Below, one piece after another: positions 50,829 to 60,285 of a DNA stretch of 64,000 bases. Origin of the DNA: Martelella sp. AD-3. GTDB lineage: Bacteria; Pseudomonadota; Alphaproteobacteria; Rhizobiales; Rhizobiaceae. The notes beneath the pieces were generated by a model. The model was not told the DNA's origin and did not search any database. It was given only the letters and a program-made list of their open reading frames with translations. The translations under genes and the position numbers were made by a program. The stretch is from contig NZ_CP014275.1 in NCBI RefSeq assembly GCF_001578105.1, positions 1,240,001 through 1,304,000 of the forward strand, in the 5' to 3' direction. Position 1 is the first letter of the stretch; the number at the start of each line of letters is the position of its first letter.

Positions 50829-51650
50829 TCAGTTGCCCATGCCGAATTGCGCCTTGAGACCGCCGATGAAGGTCGCGTCATCGCTTGCGGCGCGCCTCTC
50901 GAGAATGTCCACCGCATCTTCGCCCGCGGCATAGCGCAGTTGCGGCGTTTCGTCGGTGGCCGCGCGATAGACCACTTCGGCGATGGTTTCCGGCGACGAG
51001 CCGTTTTCCATCATCGGCCCGATGGCCTCAAGCAGCGTGTTCACAACCGGCTGGTATTCCTCAAGCGCTGGATCATTGCTGAAGTCGAGGGAGCGGCCGG
51101 AAAAATCGGTCCGTATGCCGCCCGGCTCCACGATCTTCACGGCGATGCCGAGGGGCTCCAACTCGAAATGCAGCGATTCCGACAGGCCTTCCACGGCGAA
51201 TTTCGTGCCGTGATAAAGTGCCCCGAGCGGAAAGGTCATTCGTCCGCCGATCGATGAGATATTGACGATCACGCCGCTCTTTTGGGCGCGAAAATGCGGC
51301 AGCAGCGCCTTCGTGACGGCGATGAGGCCCATAACATTGACATCGAATTGCCGGCGGGCCTTCTCGAGCGGCGTCGCCTCCAGCGGCCCGAAGGCGCCGT
51401 AGCCGGCATTGTTGACCAGCACGTCGATTGCTCCGAAGGCCGAAATGCCGGCCTGGACGGCGCTCTCGATCGACCTCTGGTCCTCCACGTCGAGGCGGGC
51501 GACGAGCGTGCGGTCGAGACGCGTCAGTTCGGTTTCCTTCTCGGGCGCGCGCATGGTCGCGACCACGTTCCAGCCCTTGGCCTGGAACAGCCGCGCCGCA
51601 GCGCGGCCGAGGCCGCTCGACGTGCCGGTGATAAGAACGGTCCTTGTCAT
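50829..51650 (-). CDS. Short-chain dehydrogenase/reductase (SDR)
   Basis: From ATG 51650 this protein has 273 residues. The classical SDR features are present: the cofactor loop TGTSSGLG at 8-15, NNAGYG near 83-88, a Ser in NISSIGG near 134, and the active site YHGTK near 148-152 (Tyr and Lys). Such proteins reduce or oxidise alcohols and ketones with NAD(P). AGGAAAGG precedes the start, and the open frame to 51782 is rejected. The substrate is unknown. The AraC regulator downstream may control it. Confidence 0.9.
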   Translation of the reverse strand: MTRTVLITGTSSGLGRAAARLFQAKGWNVVATMRAPEKETELTRLDRTLVARLDVEDQRSIESAVQAGISAFGAIDVLVNNAGYGAFGPLEATPLEKARRQFDVNVMGLIAVTKALLPHFRAQKSGVIVNISSIGGRMTFPLGALYHGTKFAVEGLSESLHFELEPLGIAVKIVEPGGIRTDFSGRSLDFSNDPALEEYQPVVNTLLEAIGPMMENGSSPETIAEVVYRAATDETPQLRYAAGEDAVDILERRAASDDATFIGGLKAQFGMGN

Positions 51651-51800
51651 GATGTTTGCCTTTCCTGATCTCGACGGGAGATGGCAGGATAGCCGCCAGG
51701 GAAAGCGGCCGCATTGGCGGATGATGCCGTTCTTCAATCCGATCGCGCCAACCGATCCCTTCGGCCCGGCAGCCAAGAACATGGATCATTGCGGGCGAAT

Positions 51801-51812
51801 GGACTATAGTCC
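51801..51812. promoter_or_regulatory. Perfect 12-base palindrome in the SDR-AKR divergent gap
   Basis: GGACTATAGTCC is self-complementary over all 12 bases, in the 281-base gap between the divergent SDR and aldo/keto reductase genes (51651-51931). It is a candidate operator; the rest of the gap shows nothing clear. Confidence 0.35.
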
Positions 51813-51931
51813 GGCCTGGATTTTCCCAATGGCGGGCGGCCTTTTGCCGCGCGCTTTCTCCCACGAGCGCCTCTTCACGCGAAGGTTCCGTCCCTGAACC
51901 GGGGCGCCACGTCGAAATCAGGATGACAATA

Positions 51932-52981
51932 ATGAGCTGGACACCGTCCGAAACGCGCTATGACACGATGAAATATAACCGCTGCGGCACTTCGGGCCTG
52001 AAGCTGCCGGCAATCTCGCTGGGGCTCTGGCACAATTTCGGCGACGACACGCCGCGCGAGCGCAAGGTCGCGATCTGCCAGACCGCCTTTGACGCGGGCA
52101 TTACCCATTTCGATCTCGCCAACAATTACGGCCCGCCGGCGGGCACCGCCGAGACGGCCTTCGGTTCGATCATGAAGAAGGAGTTCGCCGGCCTGCGCGA
52201 TGAAATGATCATCTCGTCAAAGGCGGGTTACGGCATGTGGCCGGGTCCCTATGGCGAATGGGGCAGCCGCAAATACATGATCGCCTCCTGCGACCAGAGC
52301 CTGAAACGGCTCGGTCTCGACTATGTCGACATCTTCTACTCGCACCGCTTCGATCCCGACACGCCGCTTGAGGAAACCATGCTGGCGCTCGACCATATCG
52401 TCCGTTCGGGCAGGGCGCTTTACGTGGGTATCTCGTCCTATAATTCGCAGCGCACCCGCGAGGCCTATGCGATCCTGAAGGAACTGAAGACGCCCTTCGT
52501 CATCCACCAGCCGAGCTATTCGATGATCAACCGCTGGGTCGAGGATGACGGGCTTCTTGATACGCTGGAGGAACTCGGCCTCGGCTCGATCGTGTTCTCG
52601 CCGCTCGCCCAGGGCATGCTGACGTCCAAATATCTGAACGGCATCCCGCAAGACAGCCGCGCCGCCCAGGGCAAGTCGCTGCAGCAGGCCTTCCTGAAGG
52701 ACGAGACGATCGCCCATATCCGCGCGCTGAACGCGATCGCCGAGCGGCGCGGCCAGACGCTGGCGCAGATGGCGCTCGCCTGGGTGCTGCGCAAGGGCCG
52801 GGTAACGACGGCGCTGATCGGCGCGAGCCGTCCCGAACAGGTGACCGACTGCGTGGCAGCCCTCGACAATCCCGATTTCACCGATGCCGAACTGGCGGAA
52901 ATCGATACCTACGCGCTCGACGCCAATATCAACATCTGGGCGAGATCGGCCGAGCGGAAAGGCCCCGAACGCAAGAAATAA
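51932..52981 (+). CDS. Aldo/keto reductase, YghZ (L-glyceraldehyde-3-phosphate reductase) type
   Basis: This 349-residue reductase has Asp 61 and Tyr 66 of the catalytic tetrad in FDLANNYG, Lys in ISSKAGYG near 97, and His in FYSHRFD near 130. The sequence RCGTSGLKLPAISLGLWHNFGD near 17 is characteristic of the YghZ group, which reduces L-glyceraldehyde 3-phosphate and methylglyoxal with NADPH. ATG 51932 is eight bases after AGGA; ATG 51923 overlaps that site. It is followed by two strong hairpins shared with znuA. Confidence 0.9.
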   Translation: MSWTPSETRYDTMKYNRCGTSGLKLPAISLGLWHNFGDDTPRERKVAICQTAFDAGITHFDLANNYGPPAGTAETAFGSIMKKEFAGLRDEMIISSKAGYGMWPGPYGEWGSRKYMIASCDQSLKRLGLDYVDIFYSHRFDPDTPLEETMLALDHIVRSGRALYVGISSYNSQRTREAYAILKELKTPFVIHQPSYSMINRWVEDDGLLDTLEELGLGSIVFSPLAQGMLTSKYLNGIPQDSRAAQGKSLQQAFLKDETIAHIRALNAIAERRGQTLAQMALAWVLRKGRVTTALIGASRPEQVTDCVAALDNPDFTDAELAEIDTYALDANINIWARSAERKGPERKK

Positions 52982-52986
52982 AAAAA

Positions 52987-53018
52987 GCCTGCGGGTGGCA
53001 GCTACGACACCCGCAGGC
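52987..53018 (-). terminator. Strong terminator of znuA (possibly two-way)
   Basis: GCCTGCGGGTG (52987-52997) pairs perfectly with CACCCGCAGGC (53008-53018) around a ten-base loop. On the minus strand a run of six or more T follows, which ends the znuA transcript. Confidence 0.85.
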
Positions 53019-53019
53019 C

Positions 53020-53053
53020 ACTTCCCCCGGCCATGCGCGTGCCCGGGGGAAGT
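53020..53053. terminator. Second strong hairpin between AKR and znuA
   Basis: ACTTCCCCCGG (53020-53030) pairs perfectly with CCGGGGGAAGT (53043-53053) around a 12-base loop, followed on the plus strand by CTTC. It probably protects the message end or helps end AKR transcription. Confidence 0.55.
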
Positions 53054-53064
53054 CTTCATGGCGT

Positions 53065-54090
<1,026 letters not shown>

Positions 54091-54111
54091 CAGGACCTCA
54101 CTTGCATGGGA

Positions 54112-54128
54112 ATGTAATGTTATTACAT
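54112..54128. promoter_or_regulatory. Zur operator between znuA and znuC
   Basis: ATGTAAT-GTT-ATTACAT is a perfect seven-base inverted repeat with a three-base centre in the 96-base gap between the divergent znuA and znuC genes. It fits the AT-rich palindromes bound by Fur-family Zur. A less regular copy follows at about 54134-54150, and TATAAC (54143-54148) could be the -10 of znuC. Confidence 0.8.
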
Positions 54129-54186
54129 CAATTGCGTAATGCTATAACGTATGTCATGGAACGCCGCAAGACGGAGTTTTCAGAAA

Positions 54187-55020
54187 TTGACCAAGACCAA
54201 TGACGAGGCCGGACTGCTGGTTTCGATGCAGGATGCCGGGATCAGGCGCGAGGGGCGCTTCCTGGTGCGCGGCGTCAGCTTCGATGTGCGCCGCGGCGAA
54301 ATCGTCACCCTGATCGGGCCGAACGGCGCCGGCAAATCGACGAGCGCGAGGATGGCGATCGGCGTGTTCGAGCCGGACGAGGGCAGGGTGTGGCGCGCGT
54401 CCCGCCTGAAGATCGGCTATGTGCCGCAGAAGCTCAATATCGATCATTCGCTGCCGCTGACCGTGCGCCGTCTGATGACGGTGACGGGGCCGCTGTCGCG
54501 CGCGGAGATCTCCGAGGCGTTGGAGGCGGTCGGCCTGTCTCATATGGAAGAGGCAAGCGTTCAGACCCTGTCGGGCGGCGAATTCCAGCGGGCGCTTCTG
54601 GCCCGGGCAATCGCCCGCAAGCCGGACCTGCTGGTGCTCGACGAACCGGTGCAGGGCGTCGACTATTCCGGCGAGATTGCGCTTTACGAGCTGATCTCGA
54701 AGATCCGCGACCGCCAGGGCTGCGGCGTGCTGATGATTTCGCACGATCTGCATGTGGTGATGGCTCAGACCGATATTGTGGTGTGCCTGAACGGCCATGT
54801 CTGCTGCACGGGAACGCCAGAGGCCGTCAGCGGCAGCGAGGCCTATCAGGCGCTGTTCGGCGGGCGGGCATCGGGCGCGCTGGCGCTTTACCGCCATCAT
54901 CACGACCACACTCATATGCCGGACGGCCGGGTGCGCCATGCCGATGGCTCGGTGACCGACCATTGTCATCCGCAGGACGGCCACCACGCGCATCATGACA
55001 GCGAGAAATCCCATGCTTGA
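54187..55020 (+). CDS. znuC: Zinc ABC transporter ATP-binding protein ZnuC
   Basis: This ATPase drives zinc import. From TTG 54187 it has 277 residues: Walker A GPNGAGKST at 44-52, signature LSGGEFQRALLARA near 130, Walker B LLVLDEPVQGVD near 153 and the switch His in ISHDLH near 183. The last 50 residues are unusually rich in His, with HHHDHTH and HHAHH. The ATG at 54151 is doubted because it sits at or before the likely transcript start; GGAG lies ten bases before the TTG. It overlaps znuB by eight bases. Confidence 0.93.
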   Translation: MTKTNDEAGLLVSMQDAGIRREGRFLVRGVSFDVRRGEIVTLIGPNGAGKSTSARMAIGVFEPDEGRVWRASRLKIGYVPQKLNIDHSLPLTVRRLMTVTGPLSRAEISEALEAVGLSHMEEASVQTLSGGEFQRALLARAIARKPDLLVLDEPVQGVDYSGEIALYELISKIRDRQGCGVLMISHDLHVVMAQTDIVVCLNGHVCCTGTPEAVSGSEAYQALFGGRASGALALYRHHHDHTHMPDGRVRHADGSVTDHCHPQDGHHAHHDSEKSHA

Positions 55021-55807
55021 CGATTTCTTCACCCGCGCGCTGATTGCCGGCATCGGCGTTGCCCTGATGGCGGGGCCGCTCGGCTGCTTCATCATCTGGC
55101 GGAAGATGGCCTATTTTGGCGATACCATGGCGCACTCGGCATTGCTCGGCGTCGCGCTCTCGCTGCTCTTTGCCGTCAATCTCACCCTCAGCGTCTTCGT
55201 GGTCGCGACGGCGATTTCGGTCCTGCTCATTCTGCTGGAGCGCCGACGGGCCCTCTCCACCGACAGCCTGCTTGGCATTCTCGCCCATTCGACGCTCGCC
55301 GTCGGGTTGGTGATCGTTTCCTTCCTCACCTGGGTCCGGGTCGATCTCATCAGCTTTCTCTTCGGCGACATCCTGTCGGTCACGCGTGCCGATATTGCCA
55401 TCGTCTGGCTGGGCGGGCTGGTCGTCGTCGGCGCGATTGTCGCGCTGTGGCGGCCGCTGCTTGCCGCGACCGTCTCGCCGGAAATCGCGCAGGCGGAAGG
55501 CCTGCGGCCTGAAACAGCGCGCTTCGTCTTTATGCTGCTGATGGCGCTGGTGATCGCGATCGCCATGAAGATCGTCGGCATCATGCTGATCACGTCGCTG
55601 CTGATCGTGCCGGCGGCGACCGCGCGCCGCTTTGCCCGGACGCCGGAGGCCATGGCGATGATCGCCTCGCTGATCGGCGCGGTCTCCGTGGTGATGGGCC
55701 TCTACGCTTCGCTGTATTACGATACGCCCTCTGGACCCTCGATCGTCGTTGCCGCCATGCTGCTTTTCGTTGCCGGCCTGGCGCCTCTTGCAGTCCGACG
55801 CGCATGA
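55013..55807 (+). CDS. znuB: Zinc ABC transporter permease ZnuB
   Basis: ZnuB forms the membrane channel of the zinc importer. The 264-residue protein has seven to eight membrane segments and typical ABC-3 family sequence: GPLGCFIIWRKMAYFGDTMAHSALLG near 23 and LLIVPAATARRFAR near 195. It starts at ATG 55013 within the last codons of znuC, so the two are translationally coupled. zur follows 13 bases later. Confidence 0.95.
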   Translation: MLDDFFTRALIAGIGVALMAGPLGCFIIWRKMAYFGDTMAHSALLGVALSLLFAVNLTLSVFVVATAISVLLILLERRRALSTDSLLGILAHSTLAVGLVIVSFLTWVRVDLISFLFGDILSVTRADIAIVWLGGLVVVGAIVALWRPLLAATVSPEIAQAEGLRPETARFVFMLLMALVIAIAMKIVGIMLITSLLIVPAATARRFARTPEAMAMIASLIGAVSVVMGLYASLYYDTPSGPSIVVAAMLLFVAGLAPLAVRRA

Positions 55808-55820
55808 AGGAGGTTTTGTC

Positions 55821-56225
55821 ATGCCCATAGCCACCCGTAAACTGACGCGCAACCAATCTCTCGTCTTCGATTGCCTTTCCGGCAGCGACGGGCCGCTCAG
55901 CGCCTACACCATCCTCGACAGGCTGAGGGATCACGGTTTCAAGGCACCGCTTCAGGTCTATCGCGCGCTCGACAAACTCACCGATGCCGGCATGGTGCAC
56001 CGGCTGGAAAGCATGAATGCCTATGTCGCCTGCGCCCATCCGGACGAGGACTGCACCCATCACGGCATGACCGCCTTTGCCATCTGCGAGGGGTGCGGCG
56101 CGGTGATCGAGTTCCATGCCCATGAAATAGAACATGCGCTGGCGGCGCTGGCGCAGAGCAGGAAATTCAGGCCCGAGCGGATGACGGTGGAAATGCGCGG
56201 CCTGTGCGAGGCCTGCCGAAGCTGA
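55821..56225 (+). CDS. zur: Zinc uptake regulator Zur (Fur family)
   Basis: This 134-residue Fur-family repressor has an N-terminal winged helix (about 1-80, with YTILDRLRDHGFKAPLQVYRAL) and a C-terminal dimer domain with two CxxC pairs, CEGC at 89-92 and CEAC at 129-132, which bind structural zinc. His residues in CTHHGMTAF and FHAHEIEHAL may bind the sensing zinc. GAAGGAGG precedes the ATG, and the gene is the last of znuC-znuB-zur. It should repress znuA and znuCB at the operator between them when zinc is plentiful. Confidence 0.94.
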   Translation: MPIATRKLTRNQSLVFDCLSGSDGPLSAYTILDRLRDHGFKAPLQVYRALDKLTDAGMVHRLESMNAYVACAHPDEDCTHHGMTAFAICEGCGAVIEFHAHEIEHALAALAQSRKFRPERMTVEMRGLCEACRS

Positions 56226-56241
56226 ATGGCATAGGCGCCGG

Positions 56242-57534
56242 TCAGGAAGCTTTTTGCGCGGCCGTGTCGCCACCGCTTTTCGCCGAGGGCGGCTGCCGGT
56301 CTTCCTCGCCCGGATTGTCGAGAGATGTCAGGTTGCGCCCTGCCTGTTTGGCCGCATAGAGCGCCCGGTCCGCCCGTATCAGCAGGCTGCGCGGTTCGTG
56401 ATGCGTCCTGGAGGGGCGTTCGGTCGCAACGCCGATCGAGACGGAGAGCCGCTTCAGCGGGCTTGTCGCATGCGGGATGTCGATCCGGGCGATGGCCTCG
56501 TGGATCCGGCCGGCCATTCTCAGTCCGCCATTTTCCTCGCAGTTCGGCAGCACCAGCGCGAATTCCTCGCCGCCGAAACGCGCCGGCAGGTCGCTTTCGG
56601 CGCGCGTGCTCGCCTTGAGCGCGGCGGCAACCTGCTTGAGGCACTCATCGCCGGCCGGATGGCCGTAGGTGTCGTTATAGCCCTTGAAGTGATCGATATC
56701 GATCATCAGCAGGGTCAGAGGCTCGCCGCTGAACCGCGCCGTCTCCCAGCTTTGCCGCAGGCATTCGTCAAACAGGCGCCGGTTGGCAAGGTCGGTCAGC
56801 GCATCGGTGTTGGAGATATGATCGAGCGAGCGATACTCGCTCAAAAGCGCCTCGCCGCGCAGCTTCTCGCGCAGGTAAAGCAGGAAGATCTTTCGCTCGA
56901 TTGTTTCGATCCGCAGGTTGGCGAGCAGCGTCAGCGTCGTCGTCGCCAGAAGAAAGATCAGCGGCGAGGTCTTCTCGTCGGAAGTGAGCGTCGGCAGAGG
57001 CAAGATGAAGTAGACGGCGATGGCGAAGTTGATCCCCGAGGCCAGAAGCGCCTGGGGCGGGCGCAGGGGCAGGGCGATATTGGCGATGACGGCGACAAGA
57101 ATGAAGGTATAGGGCTCATAGCGCACGATCGGATTGCCGACCGTAACCAGCATCAACCCGGCTCCGAGCGAGGCGACGGAGATACCGAGGATCGACATCA
57201 GTCCCGGCAGTCGCGTGTCGTGGCGCTGCGCGATCACCAGTGACAGCGCTGCCACCAGAACGCCGATAACGCCTGCCCGGATGATCGAGAGCTCCACAAT
57301 CAGGTTCGGGCGGTAGACCAGGTCGACGATAACGAAGGCAAACAGAAAAGCGATGCCGACCAGCGCGGTGCGGACGATCTGGCGATGGCGGCTGGCGTGG
57401 ATATGGGCATTGAACCGTTCTTCGAGTTCCGGCGGAAATGTCAGCACCCAGCCCTTGCGCGAAAGCTGCCTGCCGATCAATTCGTCAAGCGCCTGGTCGC
57501 GTTTCGGCAAGGTGATGAACGGCGACGGATTCAT
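56242..57534 (-). CDS. Membrane diguanylate cyclase (GGDEF)
   Basis: This 430-residue protein has an N-terminal soluble part, about five or six membrane segments at roughly 56-215, and a C-terminal GGDEF domain with the active motif GGEEF at 331-335. DIDHFKGYNDTYGH at 279-291 (shown in part) and LTDLANRR near 256 are the usual landmarks. The sequence where the inhibitory I-site RxxD should stand reads RAESD, so product inhibition is probably lost or shifted. Its ATG overlaps the stop of the carbonic anhydrase gene (ATGA), an unusual pairing. It makes cyclic di-GMP; its input signal is unknown. Confidence 0.9.
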   Translation of the reverse strand: MNPSPFITLPKRDQALDELIGRQLSRKGWVLTFPPELEERFNAHIHASRHRQIVRTALVGIAFLFAFVIVDLVYRPNLIVELSIIRAGVIGVLVAALSLVIAQRHDTRLPGLMSILGISVASLGAGLMLVTVGNPIVRYEPYTFILVAVIANIALPLRPPQALLASGINFAIAVYFILPLPTLTSDEKTSPLIFLLATTTLTLLANLRIETIERKIFLLYLREKLRGEALLSEYRSLDHISNTDALTDLANRRLFDECLRQSWETARFSGEPLTLLMIDIDHFKGYNDTYGHPAGDECLKQVAAALKASTRAESDLPARFGGEEFALVLPNCEENGGLRMAGRIHEAIARIDIPHATSPLKRLSVSIGVATERPSRTHHEPRSLLIRADRALYAAKQAGRNLTSLDNPGEEDRQPPSAKSGGDTAAQKAS

Positions 57535-58076
57535 CCGGTTGAACCGCTTCCGATAACCGTGAGTTCGCGTTCGAACCGCTTCCAGTTTTCCTGATAGCTT
57601 GTCGCCGAGCGGCGCAGACCCTCGATTGAAGCCGCATCGAGCGTGCGCACCGCCTTCGCCGGAGCGCCGACGATAAGGCTGTTGTCGGGAAAGGTCTTGC
57701 CTTCCGTCACCAGGGCATTGGCGCCGACAAGGGAGTTGCTGCCGATAACCGCGCCGTTGAGAATGGTGGCGCCCATGCCCACGAGGCTGTTGTCGCCGAT
57801 CGTGCAGCCGTGAATGATGGCGTGATGGCCGATCGTGCAGCCCCTGCCGATGGTCGCGGGCGCGCCCATGTCGGTGTGGATCATCACGCCGTCCTGTATG
57901 TTGCTGCCGGCGCCGATGGTGATCGGTTCGTTGTCGCCGCGCAACACGGCCCTGAACCAGATACCAACATCGTCGCCGATGATGATGTTGCCGATCACCG
58001 CAGCATCGGGTGCGATCCAGAAGGCGCCTTGCGCGGGAAGTGTCGGTCGGCGGTCGCCGAGCGCGTAAATCGTCAA
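57531..58076 (-). CDS. Gamma-class carbonic anhydrase-like protein
   Basis: This 181-residue left-handed beta-helix protein shows hexapeptide repeats across most of its length, for example IGNIIIGDDVGI and TIGRGCTIGHHAIIHG. Zinc-ligand His positions appear in VMIHTD and IGHHAIIHG, as in Cam/YrdA. The RGDN segment near 47 is also typical. It may hydrate carbon dioxide or be a non-catalytic family member. It lies between an FAH hydrolase gene (31 bases upstream) and a diguanylate cyclase gene with which it overlaps. Confidence 0.9.
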   Translation of the reverse strand: MTIYALGDRRPTLPAQGAFWIAPDAAVIGNIIIGDDVGIWFRAVLRGDNEPITIGAGSNIQDGVMIHTDMGAPATIGRGCTIGHHAIIHGCTIGDNSLVGMGATILNGAVIGSNSLVGANALVTEGKTFPDNSLIVGAPAKAVRTLDAASIEGLRRSATSYQENWKRFERELTVIGSGSTG

Positions 58077-58107
58077 TTTCCGTCCTCCTGAGAAACGTCA
58101 GAGTATA

Positions 58108-58797
58108 TCAGATCACGTCGAATGCAAGTTTTGCGACAGTGTCGATCTCGCAGGCGATCCTGTCGCCGCGTGAAACCGGCCCCACCCCGGAGGGCGTTCC
58201 GGTCAGGATGATGTCGCCGGGCGCAAGCATGACGTAGCGAGACAGTTCCGCGATGATTTCCGGCACTTTCCAGATCATCTGGCTGAGGTCGCCGCGCTGG
58301 GTTTCCGCGCCGTTGCGATAAAGCGTGATCGCGCCTGCGTCGGGATGGCCGATATCCGCGGCGCGCGCGATTTCGGATACCGGCGCCGAATGCTCGAAGG
58401 CCTTCGCCATCTCCCAGGGCCGGCTCTTCGTTTTCGCCTCGTCCTGTATATCGCGCCGCGTGAAATCCACCGAGACGCCATAGCCGTAGACGCAGTCGAG
58501 AGCCTTCTCAAGGTTGATATCGCTGCCGCCGGCCTGAAGCGCCACATAACACTCGACCTCGTGGTGCACATTCGCCGAGCGGCTCGGATAGGGAAAGGAA
58601 AGGCCCGGCAGAAGCAGATTGTCGGGGTTCTTCTGAAAGAAAAACGGCGCCTCGCGATCGGGGTCGTGGCCCATCTCCACCGCATGGGCGCCGTAGTTCC
58701 GTCCCACGCAATAGACGCGGCGAACCGGAAAGCGCTCCTCGATACCGGTCACGGGGATCAGTTTCGCGGGTGGCGGAGGAAATACGGTTGCTGACAT
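58108..58797 (-). CDS. Fumarylacetoacetate hydrolase family protein
   Basis: From ATG 58797 the protein has 229 residues of the FAH fold. CVGRNYGAHAVEMGH near 31 and FFFQKNP near 53 open the domain. The acidic metal ligands are in VHHEVECYVAL near 77, and the catalytic end has GDIILTGTPSGVGPV near 195. Members hydrolyse fumarylpyruvate or fumarylacetoacetate, or decarboxylate oxaloacetate. A longer frame to 59163 is rejected, as it lacks family sequence. It probably opens the three-gene minus-strand unit. Confidence 0.9.
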   Translation of the reverse strand: MSATVFPPPPAKLIPVTGIEERFPVRRVYCVGRNYGAHAVEMGHDPDREAPFFFQKNPDNLLLPGLSFPYPSRSANVHHEVECYVALQAGGSDINLEKALDCVYGYGVSVDFTRRDIQDEAKTKSRPWEMAKAFEHSAPVSEIARAADIGHPDAGAITLYRNGAETQRGDLSQMIWKVPEIIAELSRYVMLAPGDIILTGTPSGVGPVSRGDRIACEIDTVAKLAFDVI

Positions 58798-59105
58798 TGC
58801 CGGTGTGTCTTTCTGCTGTCTGCTGCGGAGCCTTAAGTTTTGGGCCAATCGGCTCGCCCGATCAAGCCAACCCTTTATGCAAATGAAGATTGAGCAGGGG
58901 ATGGTTAGCCTTTGTGGACATTTTTTACTTGTGGTGAACGGGGCATTAACCGTAACAACGGCCCCAATTGCGTGATGCGTTTCCCCTGAAATGTCTGTGA
59001 CCGAAAGCCGTGGCGCTGCGAGGCGCCTTCGGTGGGAGGCATCACCCGTCGTTCTTGCCGGAGAATGGGAACGGGCGAAAAAACCGGAAAGCGGGACAGC
59101 GACTG
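58798..59105. other. 308-base divergent gap between FAH and second GGDEF gene
   Basis: I see no gene here. The middle is AT-rich. CtrA-type half-sites stand at 58901 (ATGGTTAG, reverse CTAACCAT) and 58946 (TTAACCGT), with a T6 tract at 58921. They could control the diguanylate cyclase or the FAH unit. Confidence 0.4.
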
Positions 59106-60179
59106 ATGATAGAGAGTTTCGGTATTCTCGCGAGCATGCTGGAGAAAGTGGGTTTGGCCGCATTGGTCATTCTGACCTACCGCGCCATCCTGCGCTCTCG
59201 CTTGCCGTCGCTCTGGTCGGGGCCCGCGATCGGCGTCCTCTTCAGCCTCGGCGCGGCCATCACGATGATCGATCCGCTGGTGGTCGGTCCCGGCATCGTC
59301 GTTGACATCCGCGTTGTCATGGTGGGCCTGGCCGCGCTTTTCGGCGGTTTCTGGGCGGCGCTGATTGCCTGCGTCGTCACCGTCGCCGTCAGAATATCCA
59401 TTGGCGGCGCCGGCATGTTGCCCGGAACGGTCAGCATCATCATGGCCGCCGTCATCGCGCTCGTCTTCGTGCGCATTCGCGGCCCGAGGCGCGATCTTGG
59501 CAACCTTGCGCTTCTCGGGCTTGCGATTTCCCTCAGCCTTTCCAGCGTTCTTCTGATGCCGCTCGATTTCGTGATCAACACGGCGGCGAAGTCCTTGCCG
59601 GTGCTTGTCGTCAGGAATGTGCTCGGCGCGATGATTCTCGGTTATCTCCTGGCGATGGAAGAAAACCGCGAAGTCGAGCACAACACCTTCAAGGAACTTG
59701 CCGAACGCGATGCGCTGACCGGCCTCTCCAACCGCCGGGCGCTGGAAGTGCTGGAGCGGCGCAATCCGAACCACGACACGACCGAACTCTTCTGCGTCAT
59801 CATGTTCGACCTCGACCATTTCAAGACCGTCAATGATACGCACGGCCACAGTTTCGGCGATGCCGTGCTGGCGCGCTTTGCCGAAATCATTTCGCGGCGC
59901 ATCCGCGGAAGCGACCTTGTGGTGCGATACGGCGGCGAGGAGTTCTGCGTCATCCTCAATGATGCGCTCCTGAGCAATGCCGCCCGCATTGCAGAAGATA
60001 TCAGGCAACAGCTTGCCGGCGAGGTTTTCGGCGGCGACGTCACCGTAACGGTCAGCGCCGGCGTCGCCCAGTCGTCCGAAGATGAGCCCTCGGTCTATCC
60101 GGTGATCAAGAGTGCCGACAAGGCGCTTTACGAGGCCAAGCGCGATGGCCGCAATCGCGTGGCGATCCACGCGGAGTAA
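59106..60179 (+). CDS. Diguanylate cyclase with LytS-like 5TM sensor
   Basis: This 357-residue protein has about five or six membrane segments in residues 10-185, resembling the 5TMR-LYT sensor (SLGAAITMIDPLVVGPGIVVD near 47 in part). A GGDEF domain follows with LTGLSNRR near 204, FDLDHFKTVNDTHGH near 234, and the active GGEEF motif at 276-280. The inhibitory site RGSD at 267-270 is intact, so product feedback is expected. ATG 59106 is chosen since the open frame upstream to 59010 has no family sequence. It should make cyclic di-GMP at the membrane. A strong terminator follows. Confidence 0.9.
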   Translation: MIESFGILASMLEKVGLAALVILTYRAILRSRLPSLWSGPAIGVLFSLGAAITMIDPLVVGPGIVVDIRVVMVGLAALFGGFWAALIACVVTVAVRISIGGAGMLPGTVSIIMAAVIALVFVRIRGPRRDLGNLALLGLAISLSLSSVLLMPLDFVINTAAKSLPVLVVRNVLGAMILGYLLAMEENREVEHNTFKELAERDALTGLSNRRALEVLERRNPNHDTTELFCVIMFDLDHFKTVNDTHGHSFGDAVLARFAEIISRRIRGSDLVVRYGGEEFCVILNDALLSNAARIAEDIRQQLAGEVFGGDVTVTVSAGVAQSSEDEPSVYPVIKSADKALYEAKRDGRNRVAIHAE

Positions 60180-60230
60180 CCGCTCCTTGCTGTTGCCGGG
60201 AGCCCGGCAGAACGAGCGCCTTGCAAAAAA

Positions 60231-60254
60231 AAAGCCCCGCGCCGGCGGGGCTTT
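60231..60254. terminator. Bidirectional terminator between GGDEF gene and gnd
   Basis: AAAGCCCCGC (60231-60240) pairs with GCGGGGCTTT (60245-60254) over a GCCG loop. T runs flank it on the plus strand and A runs on the other side, so it can end both convergent transcripts. Confidence 0.9.
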
Positions 60255-60285
60255 TTCCGTTTCGTGATCCTGCGATGCGCCTTCT

